A stretch of DNA of 64,000 nt, taken from the NCBI GenBank assembly GCA_051654905.1, contig JBOFYY010000144.1, positions 62,001 to 126,000 on the forward strand. The letters are read 5' to 3'. The notes beneath the pieces were generated by a model that saw only the letters and a program-made list of their open reading frames with translations, was not told where the DNA came from and searched no databases. The first letter of the stretch is position 1. Every line of letters starts with the position of its first letter. The stretch comes from JBOFIQ01 sp051654905. GTDB taxonomy: Bacteria > Actinomycetota > Actinomycetes > Propionibacteriales > Propionibacteriaceae. This document shows, one piece after another, positions 27,168-35,101 of the stretch. A program made the position numbers and the translations under genes.

Positions 27168-27695
27168 ATGAAGTCCGAACGCATTGCCGACGTCGTCGGC
27201 CCAGTCCTTACTGAACGTGGACTGGAGCTAGATGACATCGAGATTGTGCCTGCTGGCAAGCGCAGTATTGTGCGGATCATCGTCGATGGTGATGGCCCAC
27301 AAGGTCGCGGTCCGCTCCTTGACGATATTGCTTCGGCAACTCGTGCTATTTCAGTAGCTCTTGATGAGAGCGACGCCACTGGTCAAGCTCCTTACACCCT
27401 CGAAGTGACATCGCGAGGTATTTCTCGCCCATTCACCAAGCCGCAGCATTGGCGTCGCAATATCGGTCGTCTAGTTAAGGTTCGAGTTGCGGACGAAACC
27501 GTAGTGGGACGAATCCTTGCTGCTGACGAAACTGGCGCCACGATTGATATTGAGGGTACGCATCGTCGTATCGAATATCTCGATGCTAAGAAGCCGGTAG
27601 TGCAGGTGGAACTTAATCGTCCGGTTGATCCGGATCTAGATGATGTTTCTGACATTGACGACGATGCTGACAGCATCGATGACGAGGAGGAGTGA
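27168..27695 (+). CDS. rimP: Ribosome maturation factor RimP
   Basis: Assists 30S assembly at S12/central-domain stage. 175 residues: N-terminal alpha/beta domain with VEVTSRGISRP-like TLEVTSRGISRPF, and the SH3-like C-terminal domain, then an acidic Asp-rich tail. AGGAG and GAGG lie before ATG 27168. nusA begins 1 base after the stop. First gene of the rimP-nusA operon. Confidence 0.95.
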   Translation: MKSERIADVVGPVLTERGLELDDIEIVPAGKRSIVRIIVDGDGPQGRGPLLDDIASATRAISVALDESDATGQAPYTLEVTSRGISRPFTKPQHWRRNIGRLVKVRVADETVVGRILAADETGATIDIEGTHRRIEYLDAKKPVVQVELNRPVDPDLDDVSDIDDDADSIDDEEE

Positions 27696-27696
27696 C

Positions 27697-28668
27697 ATGG
27701 ATATCGATATGGCTGCGCTACGCATGATTGAGCGCGATAAAGAAATCCCTATGGATGTTCTTGTTAAAGCAATTGAAGATGCCATGCTCAACGCCTACGA
27801 CAAGACAGAAGACCCCAAGCGTGGCGCCAAGGTTGAGGTAGACCGCAAATCGGGCAAAGTAGTTGTGATGGTTCCCGAGCTTGATGAAGATGGCAAGATC
27901 GTTGCTTGGTTTGATAACACTCCAGCAGACTTCGGTCGCGTTGCTGCTTCAACTGCGCGTCAGGTTATTTTTCAGCGCTTACGAGATGCTGAAGATGAAC
28001 GAAAGTTCGGTCATTTTTCGGCTAAAGAAGGCGATATTGTCTTAGGTACCGTTCAGCAAGGACGTGACTCGCGTACGGTCCTAGTTGATCTTGGTGATAT
28101 CGAAGCAATCATGCCGCTAGCAGAGCAAGCTCCAGGTGAGCAGTACACCCACGGGAAGCGGATGCGGGTTTATGTGGTTGCGGTACGTCGTGAGGCACGT
28201 GGCCCGCAAGTTGTGGTTTCGCGTACGCATCCGCAACTGGTAAGCAAGCTTTTCGCTCTTGAAGTTCCAGAAATTGAGCAAGGGATTGTTGAAATTAAAG
28301 CGCTCGCTCGTGAAGCTGGTCATCGTACCAAGATGGCAGTAATTTCCACCCAAGCTGATGTGAATGCTAAAGGAGCATGTATCGGCCCGATGGGGCAACG
28401 AGTGCGTGCTGTTATGAATGAACTTTCTGGGGAAAAGATCGACATTGTTGATTGGTCAGAAGATCCAGTTGCTTTCGTAGGGGCAGCACTGTCACCGTCG
28501 CGAGTTTCTTCGGTGACAGTAACTGATGCAGCCGCAAAAGCAGCTCGAGTGATTGTTCCGGACTACCAGCTATCACTAGCTATCGGTCGCGAAGGGCAGA
28601 ATGCTCGGTTAGCGGCTCGATTGACTGGTTGGCGTATTGATATTCGCCCAGATACGCAGGCTGACTAA
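27697..28668 (+). CDS. nusA: Transcription termination/antitermination protein NusA
   Basis: RNA polymerase-binding elongation factor. 323 residues from ATG 27697 behind GAGGAGG; this is the short actinobacterial form with an N-terminal domain, S1 domain (GDIVLGTVQQGRDSRTVLVDLG) and two KH domains (ending AIGREGQNARLAARLTGW), and no acidic C-terminal repeats. An earlier in-frame ATG at 27640 lies within rimP. Terminated by the hairpin at 28683. Confidence 0.96.
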   Translation: MDIDMAALRMIERDKEIPMDVLVKAIEDAMLNAYDKTEDPKRGAKVEVDRKSGKVVVMVPELDEDGKIVAWFDNTPADFGRVAASTARQVIFQRLRDAEDERKFGHFSAKEGDIVLGTVQQGRDSRTVLVDLGDIEAIMPLAEQAPGEQYTHGKRMRVYVVAVRREARGPQVVVSRTHPQLVSKLFALEVPEIEQGIVEIKALAREAGHRTKMAVISTQADVNAKGACIGPMGQRVRAVMNELSGEKIDIVDWSEDPVAFVGAALSPSRVSSVTVTDAAAKAARVIVPDYQLSLAIGREGQNARLAARLTGWRIDIRPDTQAD

Positions 28669-28682
28669 AACATAGTTTTGAG

Positions 28683-28730
28683 CTGGCTGTCAGCGGCAAG
28701 TTTTAGCTGCTGTCAGCCAGATCAATTTTT
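28683..28730. terminator. Terminator between nusA and inverted ylxR
   Basis: Fifteen-base arms 28683-28697 and 28706-28720 pair with one mismatch and one G-U, loop of 8, then ATCAATTTTT. Ends nusA; the T-run includes the ylxR stop codon region. Confidence 0.85.
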
Positions 28731-29001
28731 AGTTAGTAGTTACGTCAAAAAAGTCTGGTGCTTTAGCTAAAGCGCTACAGTCAACGTCGGTTCGTAGTGC
28801 TCGTTGAATGGCGCGACGTTTGAGTGCTGTTGTTAGACAATCTGGTCCGGAATGAAGATGTGCTCCTCTGCCAGGTAATTTTTTAGCCTGATCGACGGTA
28901 GCAATTCCTGCTACTGAAACAATGCGTACCAGCGATGATGACAGCTCTCGTGTACGGCAGGCGACACAGGTACGAATAGGCTCACTCACGGTAGCTATCA
29001 T
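28729..29001 (-). CDS. ylxR: YlxR family RNA-binding protein, inverted
   Basis: DUF448/YlxR protein of 90 residues: RTCVACR, KLPGRGAHLH, CLTTALKRRAIQRAL are all family hallmarks. YlxR proteins bind RNA or nucleoid-associated targets and modulate transcription/RNase P in other bacteria. Almost everywhere this gene lies between nusA and infB on the same strand; here it lies between them on the opposite strand, with a terminator on the nusA side. It therefore has its own promoter region, divergent from infB. No SD before ATG 29001. Confidence 0.92.
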   Translation of the reverse strand: MIATVSEPIRTCVACRTRELSSSLVRIVSVAGIATVDQAKKLPGRGAHLHSGPDCLTTALKRRAIQRALRTDVDCSALAKAPDFFDVTTN

Positions 29002-29041
29002 CGCAGATATATCTCACTATTAGGCATCGTCGCGCGTTCAC

Positions 29042-29072
29042 TTGGGCAAAGCAGGCATTAGCGCGGTAGTAT
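29042..29072 (+). promoter_or_regulatory. Candidate infB promoter
   Basis: TTGGGC (29042-29047), 19-base spacer, TAGTAT (29067-29072) in the 211-base gap between divergent ylxR and infB. Needed because inverted ylxR and the terminator cut infB off from nusA transcription. Confidence 0.45.
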
Positions 29073-29176
29073 GTTAAGTGCGCGCCGTCCTACTGTGGGT
29101 CGGCACCAACCAGAAAGTGGGCAGAACGCTCATGACCACTCGATGAGTAATTCGCAATGAGCAACAACATCTAACT

Positions 29177-29198
29177 GGTTCGCGCACGAGCGCGGACC
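29177..29198 (+). promoter_or_regulatory. Hairpin just upstream of the infB ribosome-binding site
   Basis: Nine-bp stem with one G-U (arms 29177-29185 and 29190-29198, loop ACGA) ending 5 nt before AGGAG of infB. Similar hairpins precede rpsB, rpmB and rpmF. Confidence 0.5.
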
Positions 29199-29212
29199 GA
29201 ACTAGGAGAGTA

Positions 29213-32116
29213 GTGGCCAAGGTCCGCGTCTACGAGCTCGCACGTGAGCTCGGATACGAAAGTAAGGAAGTCCTCGCGACCCTCAAGGATATGGGCGAGT
29301 TTGTCGCCTCAGCATCCTCGACGATCGAGGCGCCGGTTGCTCGCAAGCTCCGCGACAAGTTCGCAGCTTCTAGCACCCCCAAGAATGATAAAGAGAAGCC
29401 TAAAGCTTCCCCCAAGCCTGCTCCGGCTGCTAAGAGTGCCCCGGTCACTTCGACCGAAAAACCTGCAGCTCCGAAGCCGGCTCCAGCGCGTCCGGCAGCT
29501 CCAAAGCCTGTCGCTAAGGAGATCCCATCTCCTAGCTTCAGTGCAGGTTCTGATGCTGCTAAGACAACTGAAACTAATAAACCTGAGGTAGCTAAACCAG
29601 CTACTTCTTCAGCGCCACGTCCAAGTGTGCCTATGCCCGGACCTCGTCCGAGCGCTTCAGCTCCTCGACCAGGCGCTCCAGCTCCTCGACCAGGAGCTTC
29701 AGCACAGCGACCTACTAAATCAGGAGTACGTCCAGGTTCAACTGGAGGTTTGCCCGGACCTCGTCCTCGCAATGGTCAGTCGCGACCAGGAAATAATCCT
29801 TTCGCTGCATCGCAAGGAATGGGTGCCCCGCGTCGTCCGCAACAGGGCGGCAATGGCGGTGCGCCACGCTCTGGTGGACAGCAAGGTGGCAATGGCGGTG
29901 CGCCACGCTCTGGTGGACGTTCTGCAGGATCGTCAGCCGGTAATGGTGAGCAGCGCATGCCACGTCCCGGTGGTTTGTCGGGAATGCCACGTCCTAACCC
30001 TGCCATGATGCCTAAGACGGCAAGCGCTGCCCTTACCGGTGGCGCAGGTCGTCCTGGCGGTGGCGGTCGTGGTGGACGTGGTGGCAGTCGCCCCGGTGGC
30101 GGTAGTCGTCCCGGTGGTGCACCAGGTGGCGCTACAACAGGTCCAGTTGGTGGCGGTCGTGGCGGTCGTGGCGGTCGTGGCGGCTCGGGCACCCAGGGTG
30201 CTTTTGGTCGTAGCGGTCCTGGTGGTCGTCGCGGACGTAAGAGTAAGAAGCAGCGTCGTCAAGAATTTGACCAGATGGAGGCCCCCACCGTTGGCGGTGT
30301 GCGCATCCGTCAGGGTGAAGGACAGACAGTTCGACTCCGTCGTGGCGCTTCATTGACTGATCTTGGTGAAAAGATTGGTTTGGATGCAGCACAGTTGGTA
30401 CAGGTGCTGTTTGGTCTTGGTGAAATGGTTACCGCGACTCAGTCAGTTCCTGACGAAACGCTGGAAATCCTTGGCACCGAGCTTAATTACGACATCAAGG
30501 TAGTATCCCCAGAAGATGAGGATCGTGAGCTTCTAGAGTCCTTCAACCTCGAATTCGGGGAAGATGAAGGCGATGAAGATGATTTGATGGCACGTCCGCC
30601 GGTAGTAACAGTCATGGGCCACGTCGATCATGGTAAGACGAAGTTGCTTGATGCACTTCGTAAATCCAATGTGGTCGCGAAAGAAGCCGGTGGTATTACT
30701 CAGGCAATTGGTGCCTACCAGGTAGCTACCAATGTTGACGGTAACGACCGGGCGATCACCTTCATTGATACACCAGGTCACGAAGCCTTTACCGCGATGC
30801 GTGCTCGAGGCGCTAAGTCAACTGACATTGCAGTGCTAGTGGTTGCAGCTGATGATGGTGTGATGCCTCAGACTATCGAGGCTCTTAACCATGCTCAGGC
30901 AGCAGAGGTTCCGATCGTGGTGGCAGTCAACAAGGTTGATAAGCCTACGGCGGATCCGACGAAGGTTCGTGGACAGCTAACCGAATATGGTCTAGTTCCA
31001 GAAGAGTACGGCGGCGAAACAATGTTCGTCGATGTCTCTGCTGTTTCTGGCGAAGGTTTAGACAAGCTCCTAGAAGCTATCGTGCTAACCGCAGATGCTG
31101 CTTTGGATCTGCGCGCTAACCCAGATATGCCAGCTCAGGGTGTTGCCATTGAGGCGCATCTTGATAAGGGTCGTGGTCCAGTAGCAACTGTCCTTATCCA
31201 TCGCGGTACTTTGCGCTTGGGTGATTCGATTGTTTCTGGTCCTGCTTATGGACGTGTTCGTGCTTTGATCAATGATCGTGGCGAGAATATCTCCGAAGCG
31301 CCGCCGTCGATGCCAGTACAGGTACTGGGTCTTACTGCGGTTCCGGGTGCTGGCGATAATTTGCTGGTAGTAGAAGATGACCGCATGGCTCGTCAGATTG
31401 CTGACAAGCGTGAGGCTCGAATGCGTGCAGCTCAGCAGGCTAAGACCGGTCGCCGTAAGACTCTCGATCAGCTCTTCGAGCAGATGGAGAAGGGCGAGAA
31501 GCAGGAACTCTTGCTTATTCTCAAGGGTGATTCTGCTGGTTCTGTGGAAGCTCTCGAAGATGCCTTGTCCAAGATTCAGGTTGCTGACGATGAAGTTACG
31601 CTTCGCGTCATTGACCGTGGTGTGGGCGCTATTACGCTCAATAACATCAACTTGGCGAAGGCTTCTGATGCGGTAATCCTCGGATTCAACGTTCGGGCAG
31701 AGGGGCAAAATGCTCAGCTCGCGGATCGCGAAAATGTCGATATCCGTTACTACTCGATCATCTACCAGGCAATCGACGATATTGAGGCTGCCCTCAAGGG
31801 TATGCTAAAGCCGATCTACGAAGAAGTTCAGCTGGGCACCGCGGAAATCCGCGAGGTCTTCAAGAGCTCCAAGATCGGTACCATCGCTGGTTGTATGGTG
31901 CAGTCGGGAACGATCAAACGTCACAGCAAGGCTCGTCTGGTCCGCGACGGTATCGTCGTTGTCGAGACCGAGATCAACACGTTGCGTCGTGAAAAGGACG
32001 ACGTCACTGAGGTACGTGAAGGATATGAGTGTGGTCTAACGCTCACTAACTACACAGATATCAAGGTGGGCGACGTGATTGAGACGCATACATTGGTCGA
32101 AAAGGCTCGTAGCTGA
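29213..32116 (+). CDS. infB: Translation initiation factor IF-2
   Basis: GTPase that brings fMet-tRNA to the 30S subunit and promotes subunit joining. 967 residues: N-terminal IF2_N domain (VRVYELARELG), a long disordered Pro/Ala then Gly/Arg-rich stretch (about 60-340), second IF2_N, GTPase domain with GHVDHGKTK, DTPGHEAF and NKVD, then domains II-IV. GTG start behind AGGAG. The Gly/Arg region contains a 39-base tandem duplication. Long out-of-frame ORFs over this region are shadows of its low-complexity sequence. Confidence 0.97.
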   Translation: MAKVRVYELARELGYESKEVLATLKDMGEFVASASSTIEAPVARKLRDKFAASSTPKNDKEKPKASPKPAPAAKSAPVTSTEKPAAPKPAPARPAAPKPVAKEIPSPSFSAGSDAAKTTETNKPEVAKPATSSAPRPSVPMPGPRPSASAPRPGAPAPRPGASAQRPTKSGVRPGSTGGLPGPRPRNGQSRPGNNPFAASQGMGAPRRPQQGGNGGAPRSGGQQGGNGGAPRSGGRSAGSSAGNGEQRMPRPGGLSGMPRPNPAMMPKTASAALTGGAGRPGGGGRGGRGGSRPGGGSRPGGAPGGATTGPVGGGRGGRGGRGGSGTQGAFGRSGPGGRRGRKSKKQRRQEFDQMEAPTVGGVRIRQGEGQTVRLRRGASLTDLGEKIGLDAAQLVQVLFGLGEMVTATQSVPDETLEILGTELNYDIKVVSPEDEDRELLESFNLEFGEDEGDEDDLMARPPVVTVMGHVDHGKTKLLDALRKSNVVAKEAGGITQAIGAYQVATNVDGNDRAITFIDTPGHEAFTAMRARGAKSTDIAVLVVAADDGVMPQTIEALNHAQAAEVPIVVAVNKVDKPTADPTKVRGQLTEYGLVPEEYGGETMFVDVSAVSGEGLDKLLEAIVLTADAALDLRANPDMPAQGVAIEAHLDKGRGPVATVLIHRGTLRLGDSIVSGPAYGRVRALINDRGENISEAPPSMPVQVLGLTAVPGAGDNLLVVEDDRMARQIADKREARMRAAQQAKTGRRKTLDQLFEQMEKGEKQELLLILKGDSAGSVEALEDALSKIQVADDEVTLRVIDRGVGAITLNNINLAKASDAVILGFNVRAEGQNAQLADRENVDIRYYSIIYQAIDDIEAALKGMLKPIYEEVQLGTAEIREVFKSSKIGTIAGCMVQSGTIKRHSKARLVRDGIVVVETEINTLRREKDDVTEVREGYECGLTLTNYTDIKVGDVIETHTLVEKARS
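29851..29918 (+). repeat. 39-base tandem duplication inside infB
   Basis: A 29-base identical stretch (29851-29879 and 29890-29918) repeats with period 39 bases, encoding two copies of a 13-residue Gly/Arg unit with core GGNGGAPRSGG. In frame, so probably neutral length variation in the disordered linker. Confidence 0.85.
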
Positions 32117-32125
32117 TTTTCTAGC

Positions 32126-32170
32126 GACACGCCCGTCCCTGGTCCGGTATGGTCGAGGGACGGGCGTGTC
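32126..32170 (+). other. Perfect 15-bp stem-loop between infB and rbfA
   Basis: Arms 32126-32140 and 32156-32170 are perfectly complementary with a 15-nt loop. No U-run follows, and the rbfA SD begins 10 bases later, so it may be an mRNA-processing or stability element rather than a full terminator. Confidence 0.7.
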
Positions 32171-32192
32171 CGTGTCATGAAAGGTGGTTATC

Positions 32193-32645
32193 GTGGGCAA
32201 TCCGCGTAATCTCAAACTTGCTGACCAAATCAAGGTCATTGTTGCTCAGTTGCTAGAACGTCGTGTGAAGGATCCCCGATTGGGATTTGTCACTATCACC
32301 GATGTGCGGTTAACCGGCGATGGGCGTGAATGCACGCTCTTTTATACAGTTTTTGGATCAGCTGAAGAAGCTGCTTCCACAGCTGCGGCCTTGACCTCAG
32401 CTACTGGAATGTTGCGGACTCAAGTTGGTAAGCAGTTGGGGCTAAAGTTCACCCCAACACTGGCTTTCATCGCTGATGCGATGCCAGAAAGTGCGGCTGC
32501 AATGGAGGATGTATTGCGTCGCGCTAAAGAATCTGACGAAGCTGTTGCGGCAGTATCTGCAGGTAAAACTTATGCTGGAGATGCTGATCCGTATCGTCGT
32601 TCAGAAGATCTTGAAGACGATATCGATGATGAGGATCAGGTGTGA
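32193..32645 (+). CDS. rbfA: Ribosome-binding factor A
   Basis: 30S maturation and cold-adaptation factor acting on the 16S 5' helix. 150 residues with the KH-like fold and RVKDPRLGFVTITDV motif. GTG 32193 is preferred because AAAGGTGG ends 5 nt before it; a GTG at 32184 overlaps that SD. Stop overlaps the truB GTG. Confidence 0.94.
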   Translation: MGNPRNLKLADQIKVIVAQLLERRVKDPRLGFVTITDVRLTGDGRECTLFYTVFGSAEEAASTAAALTSATGMLRTQVGKQLGLKFTPTLAFIADAMPESAAAMEDVLRRAKESDEAVAAVSAGKTYAGDADPYRRSEDLEDDIDDEDQV

Positions 32646-33517
32646 CCGCCAGATCAGGTCTGATTATTGTCGATAAGCCGGCCGGCTGGACCTCTCATCA
32701 GGTTGTTGGCCGGCTACGTCGGCTCTTGGGTACCCGTAAAGTTGGGCACGCTGGCACTCTTGATCCCATGGCAACGGGGTTATTGGTAGTAGGCGTGAAT
32801 CGAGCAACGCGACTGCTGGGGCATTTAGCGCTTCACGATAAGCGTTATATTGCAACGATTCGGTTGGGTGCTGATACCGTAACTGACGATGCCGAGGGCG
32901 AAGTCCTCACGGTTGTTGATGCTTCGCATTTGAGCGATGAGGCGATTATCGCTGCAACTAAAAAGTATCTGGGCGATATTGTGCAAGTTCCTAGCTCAGT
33001 GTCAGCTATCAAAGTAAATGGCGAGCGTTCTTATGCGCGGGTACGAGCTGGCGAGAGCGTTGAGTTGAAAGCGCGCCCAGTCACTATTTCTCGTTATGAC
33101 GTAGTTGAGATTCGTCGTGAAGATAATCTTGTTGATGTTGATATTGACGTAGAAGCAACTAGCGGAACTTATATTCGAGCCTTGGCGCGAGATTTAGGAC
33201 GTGATCTGAAAGTCGGCGGACATCTGACTATGTTGCGACGTCTTAGGGTTGGTCCATTCTTGTTAGATCATTGTGGGGTTGCTGATCTAACTGTCGAAGA
33301 TGCTGAAGTAAAGATTACTAAGATGGGGGAAGCTGCTGAGTTATGTTTCCCGACAGTCACAGTGCCAGCTGAGTTACTTTGGCGGATTACGGTAGGACAA
33401 ACTGTGCCGCTAGCTATCTCTAGCGATCCGACGGCATTGTTGAACGATGCTGGCGAATTATTGGCGTTATATCGTCCAGATGGGGAATATGCACGCCCTA
33501 TCGCGGTATTGGCATAG
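32642..33517 (+). CDS. truB: tRNA pseudouridine-55 synthase
   Basis: Makes the universal pseudouridine 55 in the T-loop. 291 residues; catalytic Asp in GHAGTLDPMATG, preceded by KPAGWTSHQVV, plus a C-terminal PUA-like actinobacterial extension. GTG start overlaps the rbfA stop (GTGA). ribF follows after 36 bases. Confidence 0.96.
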   Translation: MTARSGLIIVDKPAGWTSHQVVGRLRRLLGTRKVGHAGTLDPMATGLLVVGVNRATRLLGHLALHDKRYIATIRLGADTVTDDAEGEVLTVVDASHLSDEAIIAATKKYLGDIVQVPSSVSAIKVNGERSYARVRAGESVELKARPVTISRYDVVEIRREDNLVDVDIDVEATSGTYIRALARDLGRDLKVGGHLTMLRRLRVGPFLLDHCGVADLTVEDAEVKITKMGEAAELCFPTVTVPAELLWRITVGQTVPLAISSDPTALLNDAGELLALYRPDGEYARPIAVLA

Positions 33518-33553
33518 TTTGCGACTACGATAGCTGAGCAGGGACTGGAGAGG

Positions 33554-34459
33554 ATGACAAGCGTGTCAACAAGGGTGGCTGTTATTGGTAACTTCGATGG
33601 AGTTCATCGAGGTCACCAGGGTTTGCTTGCTGCTGCACAAGCAGTAACGCCAAACTCAGAGATTATTGCGGTCACTTTCTGGCCTCACCCCATGAGCGTG
33701 GTACGTCCAGATAAAGCTCCAAAACTTTTGTGTTCGTTAGCGGAGCGGAAACGGTTACTACTTGCTGCTGGCGCTAGTGAAGTAGTTGTGATTGATTTTA
33801 CTGAGGAGTTTGCGCAGCAACCGGCAGCAAGTTTTGTGGCTGAAGTGTTGGCTCCGCTGGGGATAGCTCATGTAGTAGTAGGGGAGAACTTCAGATTTGG
33901 GCATCGAGCTGCTGGTGATGTTGCTCAACTTACGCAGTTAGCGCATGACAATGGCATGACGGTTTCTTCGGTTCCGTTGGTGAAAGTATGTGACGAAGAG
34001 ACTTGCTCGACAGCTATCAGACGTGCTTTGGCTAATGGTGATGTTGATGCTGCACAAGAGCAGCTGGGGCGTCGCTTTGCTTATCGAGGCACAGTAGTTC
34101 AGGGTGCGCAGCGGGGGAGAGAACTAGGTTTTCCTACTGCAAATGTTATTGTCCCTGATTCCATGGCAGCTCCTGCTGATGGTGTCTATGCTGGCTGGGT
34201 ACACCGCTGCGATGACAACTCAGAACCATTACCTGCTGCTATTTCAGTGGGCACGAATCCTACTTTTGAAGATATTCATCGTACAGTGGAGTCATATGTG
34301 CTAGATCGCCATGATTTAGAGCTATATGGTGTCGAGATCGAAGTGGAGTTCGTGGCACGGTTGCGAGGAATGGTTAAGTACTCGGGGCTAGAGCCACTGA
34401 TTGCACAGATTCATGATGATGTTTCTCGAACTCGTAAAGTGTTGGGGCTGGCTTCGTAG
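33554..34459 (+). CDS. ribF: Bifunctional riboflavin kinase/FAD synthetase
   Basis: Converts riboflavin to FMN and FAD. 301 residues: N-terminal nucleotidyltransferase domain with GNFDGVHRGHQ and C-terminal kinase domain with GRELGFPTANV and the PTFE block. Start is ATG 33554 or GTG 33563; the latter has better spacing to GGAGAGG. The N-terminus is shorter than in most actinobacterial RibF (about 15 residues absent before the nucleotide motif). Confidence 0.95.
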   Translation: MTSVSTRVAVIGNFDGVHRGHQGLLAAAQAVTPNSEIIAVTFWPHPMSVVRPDKAPKLLCSLAERKRLLLAAGASEVVVIDFTEEFAQQPAASFVAEVLAPLGIAHVVVGENFRFGHRAAGDVAQLTQLAHDNGMTVSSVPLVKVCDEETCSTAIRRALANGDVDAAQEQLGRRFAYRGTVVQGAQRGRELGFPTANVIVPDSMAAPADGVYAGWVHRCDDNSEPLPAAISVGTNPTFEDIHRTVESYVLDRHDLELYGVEIEVEFVARLRGMVKYSGLEPLIAQIHDDVSRTRKVLGLAS

Positions 34460-34602
34460 CAGTATTTGCGATTCGCTCGAATGGAGTAAGCCTGGTAGGC
34501 TTGTTTAAGCCGTTAGATCGGCCGCGGATCCCCAAGAGCTGGAATCATCTTACGATGAGGCTAGCGCCGCGCAACGGGAACTACGAAAGGAGAGCAGCAC
34601 AC

Positions 34603-34866
34603 ATGGACGCTGCCGCGAAGAAGAAGATTATCGAAGAGTACGCAACCAAGCCGGGCGATACTGGTTCACCGGATGTACAGATTGCGCTGCTCACCAAGCG
34701 TATTGCTCACCTCACCGAGCACCTCAAGCAGCATAAGGGCGATCACCACAGCCGTCGTGGCCTAATGTTGATGGTTGGTCAGCGTCGTCGTCTACTGAAC
34801 TACGTTGCCAAGAATGACATCGAACATTACCGTTCGTTGATCAGCCGTCTTGGACTGCGTCGGTGA
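34603..34866 (+). CDS. rpsO: 30S ribosomal protein S15
   Basis: Primary 16S-binding protein of the platform. 87 residues from ATG 34603 behind AAAGGAG; the frame extends upstream to 34501 through a leader without coding character. Landmarks: GDTGSPDVQIALLT, HSRRGL, and the end LISRLGLR. The leader has a 6-bp hairpin (34490-34504). The rpsO-pnp neighbourhood is widely conserved. Confidence 0.97.
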   Translation: MDAAAKKKIIEEYATKPGDTGSPDVQIALLTKRIAHLTEHLKQHKGDHHSRRGLMLMVGQRRRLLNYVAKNDIEHYRSLISRLGLRR

Positions 34867-34880
34867 TTTACTGACTTGGT

Positions 34881-34913
34881 GGAAGGGAGTGGTGCGACTC
34901 GCCACTCCCTTTC
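34881..34913 (+). terminator. Terminator after rpsO
   Basis: Twelve-base arms 34881-34892 and 34902-34913 (one G-U), with further pairing near the loop, directly after the rpsO stop. U-content after the stem is modest. Confidence 0.75.
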
Positions 34914-34989
34914 GCACATCATTATCCCTTTGAATGGGATATAACAGAATTAACACAAAACCCTTGCATCAATAAGAGATTGAGAGAGT

Positions 34990-35056
34990 CCTCGGTCCTC
35001 GGTAGTGGTTTTCGGAAGGTAACCATATTTTCCGCGAGCCTCGATCGAAGACCGGC
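34990..35056 (+). ncRNA. Structured pnp leader, probably Actino-pnp RNA
   Basis: The 235-base rpsO-pnp gap contains CGGTC (34993-34997) able to pair with GACCG (35050-35054), enclosing a hairpin with arms CGGAA (35013-35017) and TTCCG (35030-35034). Blocks such as CCTCGGTAGTGG and GATCGAAGACCGG match what I remember of the Actino-pnp leader motif found upstream of actinobacterial PNPase genes. Likely a site for PNPase or RNase control of its own mRNA. Identification is by position, fold and memory, not a covariance search. Confidence 0.6.
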
Positions 35057-35101
35057 CTTTTCTGGAATCGCGATGTGATGCATACAGAAAGGAAATACCC
35101 C

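Noticed and set aside
29850..29920. CRISPR-like repeat
   Set aside because: Only two copies, in frame inside infB, with no spacers of constant length.
29230..30392. Long ORFs in other frames and on the minus strand across infB
   Set aside because: They come from Pro/Gly/Arg-rich low-complexity coding sequence; infB has clear domains and SD in the chosen frame, and the others show only repeats such as runs of Pro or Thr.
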